Source of the DNA: Linanthus parryae
Lineage: Eukaryota > Streptophyta > Magnoliopsida > Ericales > Polemoniaceae
Reading direction: 5' to 3'
DNA: 64,000 nt
Assembly (NCBI GenBank): GCA_023055425.1
Contig: JALGPY010000005.1
Location: 3,745,501 to 3,809,500, forward strand
Both the position numbers and the translations under genes were made by a program. A model generated the notes under the pieces. That model made no database searches and was not told the origin of the DNA. It saw only the letters and a list, made by a program, of their open reading frames with translations. How positions within the stretch are numbered: the stretch's first letter is position 1; every line of letters begins with the position of its first letter. Below are positions 56,386 through 64,000 of the stretch, piece after piece.

Positions 56386-58657
56386 AAAGAAGTATTCCCT
56401 AAAAAGAGAAGTATTAAGGTACAAAAATCTAATTCTTCAAGGTAATAGATGATGCATATTACCATGAGTCACTACTTTTAAGTATGCCAGGTAATTCCGG
56501 TTCATCCGTTAGGTAACGGGTTGGGTCTGTTGGAGGATATAACTTTTGACAATGATATTGACCCAAATATGAGTCTGATTTGAAGAGAGTTTGTTTATGA
56601 GTTTACTGTACCAAATTCCATAAATAGAAACTAAGTATGTTGGTTATCATTTTCCTCATTCGTTAAGAAACTGTTAATAATAAATGATCAAATCAAGCGT
56701 TTAAAATGAGTCGTTGATCATTGGTTAAGAAGATGTATTAAATCTTGGAAGAGATGTGAACTTGGGTAGTTTATCTACACCGTGTGTGCACCTAAAAGGC
56801 AAACTCTTTGAACGTAGCGATTTCATTGCAGGGTGAGAACTTAGCTAAAGGTAAAAGTCAAACCACCGCACATGCGCGCCTCCGCCGTCACAAACTCTGG
56901 CTTGAGCTATGTGTTAGTTATGTTATGTGGGCCTTAACATTGTTAACGCCACAACTGCTCTGCTGGAATTTGAACAGACACAACTGTTCTCAATCGCCAT
57001 CTCTCACTCAATCGCCATCTCTCTATATATTAAATGTTGTCCCTGGTCCAATCTCTTAGCAGTTGAACCATAAAATCAATTTTTTATTCTTTCATAAGAA
57101 TTCATTCGGGGCGAGATTGTAAGAAAATTATTTTCAACTAATTATTTGGGTTGCCAATAATTGTATTTCAGTAATTTTAAAATGGATTGAAAGTGATTCA
57201 AATATTTCACCGATATGAGTCCAATACGTATGTGATCATGTGTTTGGGTCATGGTGCATCTTAGTGTTAAAATTTAGTGTTGTAAGGAAGTTTGGGCTGG
57301 TTGGTCATTGGATTCCTTCATAGAAGGTTTCAATTACTATTTATGATATTAGGCTCGGTCCCCTCTCCCCTCCCAAAACTCTAGCTAGCTCAGCACTGTG
57401 CATTATAAGATCAAGATCAATGGAGCTGCTGAGGTGGAGGTTAAACCTAGAGGGACCTAAGGCAGGGTGACCCCCTATCCCCGTACTTGTTCACTTTGGT
57501 GATGGAAGTTTTTTCCCAAATGTTGAAAGAGAAGGCAAAGAAGGGGAGAATTAAAGATATGTGTTATCATAATGAATGCGGCCCTATTACACATCTGCTA
57601 TTTGCAAATGATGTAATGATTTTCTTAAATGCTGAGGTGGATGAAGTGAAGAATTTCTTAGAAGTTTGCCAATTTTTTTGCAACAACTCTGGGCTGTTCA
57701 TGAACCGAAATAAGTCAGGAATTTTGTACTCCAAAGCAGTGGGTGAAGATACTAAGGGAGCTATTGGAGTGTTGGTGAACATGAAACCTTTAGAAGCAAA
57801 TTTTTTTTACCTTGGCACCCCCATCTTTTAGGGGAAAAGTTAAGAAGGAAGTGGCAAATCAACTCAACAAAAAAAATCTCAAAGAAGATGCAAGGCTGGA
57901 AGAATTTATTGTTATCTCCAGGTGGCAAATGGGTACTACTCAAAGCAGTTGTTCAGGCACTCCCAAATTATATTATGTATGTTCTTATCCTTCCTGTTAG
58001 TTTCTTCAATAGTGTGATCAAAGCTCTGAGAATTTTCTGGTGGGGGTTTGATCCAGGAGAGAGGAAGCTAGCTTGGGTTGCCTGGGACAAAATGATGAGA
58101 AGAAAAGATGAAGGGGGTATGGATTTCAAGAACTTAAAATTATTTAATGAAGCTTTGGTGGCAAAACAGGGGTAGAGATTAAGCAAATTCCCTAACAGTC
58201 TATGTGCTATTGTTATGAAAGCTCTCTACTATCTCAATCACAGCTTCTGAAAATGTCCGTAATGGGAATAGAAGCTCTTGTGTGATTATTGAGGAAGACT
58301 CCAGGTGGATTATTGGTAAAGGAAGAGATGTGGATTTCTTTACAGACAAGTGGGTGGTTTCTAAGGGGAGTGGCCTATTAAACAGTCAGGGTATACAGTG
58401 TAATTACAAGGTTAGTAATTTCATTAATAAATTTCTGAAATCTTGAAATGTTGCTCAGCTGAGAAACATGATTTGTAAGGAAGACCTGAGAATGGTTTTA
58501 CAAGTTCCTATCCCTCCAAGTAAATTTTTTTTTTTTTTTTAGAATCATCATATATTGAAAAAGCCCCTAAGCGGGAAACTGGGGAACTACGCTTGCATCA
58601 ATTGCCACTATCTCTTCTATCCAGCTACGGAAAACATGAAACCATTCAGAATCAGCC

Positions 58658-60627
58658 TGTTATAACCAGGGGGTATTCGAGCAAGAACGACGAAAGCGAA
58701 ACAAGAACGAGACAGATATTTAACGTGGTTCACTAACGAATTCGTAACGAACCCGCTAGATAATCCACGGCCAGAACCAGATATTTTATTGAGAAGAGAA
58801 CCTGATTACAATGCACGCCGTGGCCACAACGGCCACGGCGGCCACCCGGGACAACACCCACCCGACACACCCTAATTAAGCTCTCAAGTAGCTTTCTGCT
58901 ATGCTATGCGTGTGTGTATGTGAGTGTAGACCAGCCCCCTTTATATACACACATGTGTGTGTGTGACTTGGGCACAAAGCCAAAAAGAAATCACCTCCTC
59001 ACAAACATGGAAATAATTCCATGTTTAAATATGCCAACACTTTTGACTTTGCCTAGCCAATTTGATACAAGTCAAACCCCCAACAAATCTCCACCTTGAG
59101 TTCAATCATCTCAACAACTCGAAACCAGAACCTGATGCTCCTCTTCTCAAACCTGAACCGAATGCATCTCCCTGAACCAGAAACGAGCACGCCTTCTCAA
59201 ACAGTTTTTTCGCAGCTGTATGCGAAACCCGAATCGCCAAATCGTTGCTCCAACTACCATGCGTTCCTGCAACGAATGCGCCAGATGTGGTTGCACTTCC
59301 TGAGACAGAAACAAGTGCTCCACCCAGAACCAGACTCGAATGTATTCACTGAGACAGGACCGAATACATTCCAGATGCGCCCAATTGCGCCAGCAGATGC
59401 ACCATGACAGAATGCCCAGATGTCATCCAGACCAGATGCACCGATGACGAGTGCCCAAATTGTCATGCCCGATGCGCCCCGTATGCCTCAGATGCTCCAG
59501 ATGCTCGCCTAAAACAGATCGCGCCATATGCGAGCTCAGTGCGTGTCATGGTACACGCTGCAAAACCTGATGCACGCCTGAACAAACTCGTGCATAATGC
59601 GCGCCAGAACCAGAATCAGATGCGCGTGCCAGAAATCTCACGCGCCAGATGCTCCATGTCGTTGCTCCAACTCCAACGAGTTCCTGCAACTCATGAGCCA
59701 GAAGCAGATTCAATTCACACGCCAGATGCTCCACGCCGGGAGCCGGAATGCGCCTGAACATCAATCGCCAGAACGACAGATGCGCGTGAACCGCCAGATT
59801 CACGCCAGTACTGAATGCGTGCTGGATTTGCCAGATCCCTTGCACGCCTAATCAGATGCGCGCCAGATTGCTCCGAACGGAGCCCGGATAGCCCCCTCCA
59901 CGGGGCTTCAAATGGTGGGTGTACCTACTTCTCTCTCACGAACGGATCGATCTTGATCGCCAAACCAGACTTCGTTCTTGGCGGAATCTCGAAACCCAAC
60001 CTCCCGATAGCCTGCTCCACTTGAATCGCGAAACCCAAGCTTTGAGTTGCACCAAAACGTGAAACCCTAGCTCTTGGCTCCACCCTGATCTTGGGACCCC
60101 GGCTTTGATACCAGTTTGTTAAAACTGGTGATCCCCTGACCTGGCTCTGATACCAGTTTGTTGAAACTGGTGATCCCCTGACCTAGCTCTGATACCAGTT
60201 TGTTATAACCTGGGGGTATTCGAGCAAGAACGACGAAAGCGAAACAAGAACGAGACAGATATTTAAAGTGGTTCACTAACGAATTCGTAACGAACCCGCT
60301 AGCTAATCCACGGCCAGAACCAGATATTTTATTGAGAAGAGAACCCGATTACAATGCACGCCGTGGCCACAACGGCCACGCCGGCCACCCGGAACAGCAC
60401 CCACCCGACACACCCTAATTAAGCTCTCAAGTAGCTTCCTGCTATGCTATGCTTGTGTGTATGTGAGTGTAGACCAGCCCCCTTTATATACACACATGTG
60501 TGTGTGTGACTTGGGCACAAAGCCAAAAAGAAATCACCTCCTCACAAACATGGAAATAATTCCATGTTCAAATATGCCAACACTTTTGACTTTGCCTAGC
60601 CAATTTGATACAAGTCAAACCCCAACA
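58658..60627 (-). mobile_element. Non-autonomous (TRIM-like) LTR retrotransposon
   Basis: Two near-identical LTRs (58658-59085, 428 bp; 60201-60627, 427 bp) are bounded by TG...CA and a perfect 5-bp TSD CAGCC (58653-58657, 60628-60632). By eye the LTRs differ at about ten positions plus one indel. On the minus strand the primer-binding site TGGTATCAGAGC is three bases inside the 5' LTR (60186-60197). A Copia-style polypurine tract, AAGGTGGAGATT, abuts the other LTR (59086-59097). The 1.1-kb interior has no gag or pol. Instead it is built of short degenerate repeats around CCAGATGC and TGCGCCAGA. Mobility would depend on proteins from another element. A partial relative is at 15345. Confidence 0.93.
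60102..60197 (-). repeat. Triplicated primer-binding site
   Basis: The PBS core and its downstream sequence occur three times at an exact 42-bp period: 60186-60197 and 60144-60155 (both TGGTATCAGAGC on the minus strand) and 60102-60113 (one change, AAAGC). Each is preceded by AACAAAC. Only the first is adjacent to the LTR. Confidence 0.9.
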
Positions 60628-62369
60628 CAGCCTCTACAGATTGTCTAAATTGAGCAATAGTATGAGCAAGTATATTAGTACTCCTCTTTGCAAAACCCAC
60701 TGTAGCATCAGATATCCTTTGTATTTCTGAGATAGCTTTGGTAACTTCCTCTTCAAGCTCCGAAATGTCCGTCGGTTCTCCTCCCATTCTTCTGTGATTG
60801 AACTCCTGAACCAGAATTTTAGAATCGCCTTATTTACCCTCCAAGTAAATTTAGTGACACAATGGTGTGGAGATGGACACAGAAATGTAGAGTATTCTGT
60901 TAGGTCTGGGTATAGAACAGTTGTACAATTGGATAGAAGGACAAAGCAAAAGTAGGGGAAGACGATTCACACGGCTGGCCCTAGGTTTGTTGATGAGAAT
61001 GAGAAAGCTTTCATATGGAAGTTCCAGCTTCCACCAAAGCTTCACATTGGTGGAGAGTAATTTCTGATGCCTTACCTTGTAATGCTAATCTAAGCAAAAG
61101 GAGAAATTGTAGGACTGCAAAATGCACCTTATGTGATGATCCTATAGAAAATGAAGCCCTTGTTTTCTTTAGTTGTAAGTGGACAAGAGATGTCTGGTTT
61201 GGTGCTGGTCTCCTAAGAGAAGAAGGGACGGAAAACATTTTTTCAGTGTAAGGGCGGATTGTTAGTATTATTGGAGCTAATTATAAGGGCTCTCTCACCA
61301 AGATGTTCCTGGAAAAAGTTGTATTTATGGCTTGGGGAATATGGATCCAGAGAAACCAATTCATCATCCAAGGTGAAGCTATTGACCCTGTAGGAGTGGT
61401 AAGTAAAATCAAGAGATGGAGATGGGAGTTTATGAAGGCTAATGTGAAGGAAGAAGGGGGGAATACCCCTAAGAGAGTCAAGAGAAAGGAGCTGAAGTGG
61501 TCTCCTCCTCAAGTAGGCTATCTCAAAATAAATTGTGATGCAACATAGAATGAGAAGTCTGGTTGTATGGCGTCTGGATGGGTCGTTAGAAACCAGAATG
61601 GAGAGCTTGTTTCTGGAGAAGGGAGTAGAGCTATGGCGGCTAGTGTTTTGCAAGTAGAATGTCAAGCTCTCAGAGAAGCTACCTGCAGTGAAAGAGAAAT
61701 GTGAAGAAGAGTTGGTATTTGAAGTGGATAATGAACAGCTGGCCAAAGTGTGTCAATGGTGAAATCAATCCTCCTAAGATTATGGGTTTAATTCTCGATA
61801 TCAAAATAGCTCTTAGTTGTTGTAGTGGAAAAGTTAGCTGGATTACTAGATCAGCCAACAAATCTGCGGATTTTGTAGCTATAGAAATAGCTAGAAGGAA
61901 TTTGAGATTAGATTGGGTTTACCACCCTCCTGATCTTCTCTGTAATCTCCTCCGGGAGGATGTCAGTGTTTAGCTGGTTTTTTCTATAATACTTTTCCTT
62001 TGAACAAAAAACCTTTTACATATAAGACTAGTTGGGAGATTGTTAGCCCTTTCGGAAAAACAAAGGAGAGTTGGAGGGTAAGACCAGGCACTCTTACACT
62101 TCTGATTCGTGAAGCTTCGACTACAATAAGAGATGGCTGGATCAAATGGTACGTATTTATATTTATTGTTTTTATTATATTGGTGTTTTAATTCTTCATA
62201 TGAACCCCATAAATTCCTATAGCTATCAATAAGGGTTCTGTTTGGAGGATAGGCAAATGGGAGCATCAAGATTTTATCGAATAGAAATGGATACTGCGTC
62301 CAAACAATTTTCAAGTAATAATAACAAATTCAGACAAGATTTCAGTGGATAATTTTTTGAACCCTGAAC

Positions 62370-62587
62370 CAGGGGTGGAGGGAGAATATGGCACACTAAG
62401 GCACGTGCCCTACACCAGATGTGAAAAACTAACTAGTACCCCCAAGTTTTGATAAATATTTCAGTTGTGCCCTAGGTAAAATTACAAAAATGCACTACCT
62501 CTATTTAAATTGTGCCTAGAAAATTCAATAATGCCCTCTCTGCCGAATTCGTGCCTTACGATGTTTTAAATCCTGCCTCCGCCCCTG
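62370..62587. mobile_element. hAT MITE, 218 bp
   Basis: Ends CAGGGGTGGAGGGAG and CTGCCTCCGCCCCTG are inverted. Perfect 8-bp TSDs CCCTGAAC lie at 62362-62369 and 62588-62595. GGCACGTGCCCTA near the left end relates it to the element at 27239. Confidence 0.92.
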
Positions 62588-62946
62588 CCCTGAACATCAA
62601 TATTTTTTTGGGTTTAACGACCATGGTTGCCCCACAGATATCCATCGGTCGGTGCTGATGACGGAAGCCACGGCTGTAAATCAAGGTCTCTGTCTTTGCT
62701 CTAGAGATGGTTTTATAAGAAGCTGAAGAGGAAGAAAATTCTCTCACAGTCATCAGAGCTTTGCTAAATATAGAAGGGGTTAGAAGCAATTTACCCCGAA
62801 ATAAAAGGCAAGAAAGTTGCCATATCACACTTCTTGGGTTCTTTTTCTGGACCTTTGTAACACACTATGGGCTAATTTGCTAACAACTTTATAAGTCCAT
62901 ATCGGCCCGATTAGTTAAGTTCAGAAAACAGAGAAAACGCAAAGAA

Positions 62947-63028
62947 GTGGACGTGCCGGAGTGGTTATCGGGCATGACTAGAAATCATGTGGGCTTTGCC
63001 CGCGCAGGTTCGAATCCTGCCGTCCACG
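62947..63028 (+). tRNA. tRNA-Ser (anticodon AGA)
   Basis: An 82-nt type II tRNA. The acceptor GTGGACG pairs with CGTCCAC, followed by discriminator G. The anticodon arm CATGA-CTAGAAA-TCATG gives anticodon AGA. A long variable arm (GTGGGC...GCCCGC) is typical of tRNA-Ser. The T arm GCAGG-TTCGAAT-CCTGC contains the B box GGTTCGAATCC. There is no intron and CCA is not encoded. A T5 Pol III terminator follows eight bases later. Confidence 0.96.
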
Positions 63029-63035
63029 CATTCGG

Positions 63036-63040
63036 TTTTT
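63036..63040 (+). terminator. Pol III terminator of tRNA-Ser
   Basis: A run of five T on the sense strand just after the tRNA 3' end. Confidence 0.85.
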
Positions 63041-63607
63041 CTTCATCAAATATACCTGTAAGATTTTTTGTAATCTAGGTAAATCTCGAGCTGACAGGAG
63101 ACTATTAGGCAGCCTTTGGGTGCTCCAAAGTTGAATTCAAGAAATGTCCGATCAACTCAACTACACCATGAAGCGTAAATCTGAGTTTCTTCTTAGCACA
63201 AGTTTTAGGATGACTATTTTTTGAATATCTAGCATCGAGGGATTCAACTATTCATTTTTCATTGCAAAATGACGCCCAAACTCATAAACCTGCGATGAGA
63301 CTCATCTTCTCTCATCTTTATTTGATACGGTAGCAATTATTCTAGTTTCAGAAATAAGAGCAATACGTTTCTCTAAAAAAGAAGAAATAAGAGCATTACA
63401 TGCGAGGTCACAATGTCAGTTTCATTCTCACCCTATTTTGTAATAAATGGTGAATATTGGTGATGATCAACTATAAAACGATCGATCATAAATGCATCAA
63501 ACGTGTGGGGAAACCGTGACCATCCATCACAGTGACGATGCTCTCATCATCATCATCCTACATTAACTGTGTCCTTCTATGTCTCTCCTCTTGTTCACCT
63601 TTTACTT

Positions 63608-64000
63608 TTGGCTAAATTGCACCGGAGGTACCCAAAGTTTGCCAAAACGAGCAAGTGGGTACCCAAATTTCAAAATCGAGCACCACAGGTCTCATATTTT
63701 GGATTTTCGAGCAAGTAGGTACCCTTCCGTTAACTTTCCGTTAAAATTGGACGGAAAATTATAAAAATACTATTTTACCCCTTATTTTCACTTCCTACTA
63801 TTTTTAAAATACAAGTTTTCCTTAAAATTTAAAAAATAATTAAAAAAATAGAATTTTAATTTAATAATTTGATATATGTAAGAAAATGCAATATATGTTA
63901 TCAAAATTACATATTTTTACATCATTTCAAGATATAAAATATGTTTTTATTAACACTTATTCGTCAATCTTAAAGTCTTTAACTTTTTTTAACGATTTTT
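63608..64000. mobile_element. Left end of a long-TIR, MULE-like element (cut by window end)
   Basis: GGCTAAATTGCACCGGAGGT and repeated GGTACCCA and GAGCAAGTGGGTACCC phrases resemble the long terminal repeats of non-autonomous plant Mutator-like elements such as the one at 55093. The other end is outside the window, so neither inverted repeat nor TSD can be checked. Confidence 0.4.

Larger units (their letters stand above)
58528..60836 (-). mobile_element. Second LINE 3' end inserted in the first LINE
   Basis: A poly-T run (58525-58540) and a 16-bp direct repeat CCCTCCAAGTAAATTT (58512-58527, 60837-60852) show a minus-strand retroposition. Without the LTR element inside it, the insert is only about 330 bp. 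It encodes the RNase H tail (EVTKAISEIQRISDATVGFA, RSTNILAHTIAQF, EWFHVFRSWIEEIVAIDASV), then a 3' UTR and the A tail. It is therefore a heavily 5'-truncated LINE copy. Confidence 0.85.
57390..61985 (+). pseudogene. Degenerate LINE ORF2 (RT, zinc-binding, RNase H), interrupted
   Basis: The plus strand encodes LRQGDPLSPYLFTLVMEVFS (57450-57509) and the catalytic region HLLFANDVMIFL (near 57592), where FADD has become FAND. A TAG follows at 57829. Downstream are the thumb (WWGFDPGERKLAWVAWDKM), the zf-RVT region (VPIPPSKF, then after the insert SDTMVWRW and SKRRNCRTAKCTLCDDPIEN), and an RNase H-like end (ASGWVVRNQNGELVSGEGS). It lacks the endonuclease and N-terminal RT, so it is 5' truncated. 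Stops and frameshifts are many. A 2.3-kb insert splits it at 58528-60836. Neither its own poly-A tail nor a TSD was located. Confidence 0.82.

Noticed and set aside
59096..59757. Plus-strand ORFs of 103 and 117 codons rich in Cys, Pro and Asp
   Set aside because: They are translations of the CCAGATGC-type repeats inside the LTR element, open in several frames at once.

Overview
The window is nuclear DNA of a flowering plant, most likely a eudicot. It has intron-containing genes with GT-AG junctions, plant-only gene families (CC-type glutaredoxins, a MUB ubiquitin-fold protein, a B-box/CCT factor, a SWEET transporter), a nuclear tRNA gene, and many plant-type transposons with visible target-site duplications (TSDs). 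I cannot name the species.

Layout. 1-1.8 kb: last exon of a CCCH zinc-finger gene. 2.15-2.46 kb (minus), 7.33-7.64 kb (plus) and 28.26-28.56 kb (plus): three intronless CC-type (ROXY) glutaredoxins, each with a TATA box about 90-105 bp upstream. 3.1-5.2 kb: a PIF/Harbinger-type element with a retroposon inside it. 8.4-19.5 kb: ACCGAACC-rich repeats and four broken copies (A, B, C, D) of a plant membrane-protein gene, formed by tandem duplication of a two-copy block and then hit by LTR elements and a hAT MITE. 19.5-28 kb: transposon-rich DNA with a nest of three MITEs. 30.9-37.9 kb: a MUB gene of three coding exons with a 5-kb second intron full of LINE debris. 40.7-47.8 kb: a COL13/BBX11-like B-box + CCT gene of four exons, whose introns hold a Harbinger MITE, a complete tiny TRIM retrotransposon and a hAT MITE. 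52.6-54.1 kb: a six-exon SWEET sugar transporter. 55.1-56.4 kb: a Mutator-like element with 9-bp TSDs. 57.4-62.0 kb: a dead LINE containing a second LINE 3' end, which in turn contains a coding-free LTR retrotransposon. 62.95 kb: tRNA-Ser(AGA).

The order CCCH - glutaredoxins - COL13-like recalls, from memory, Arabidopsis At2g47850 (C3H32), At2g47870/80 (GRXC12/13) and At2g47890 (COL13). The window therefore looks like an expanded orthologous block, with the MUB gene and the transposons as additions. Apart from the glutaredoxins the genes are not functionally linked. I see no virus, CRISPR, operon or clearly new molecular system. The most unusual structures are the tandem pseudogene block, the three-level retroelement nest with its triplicated primer-binding site, and the altered residues in the SWEET pocket and a glutaredoxin active site.
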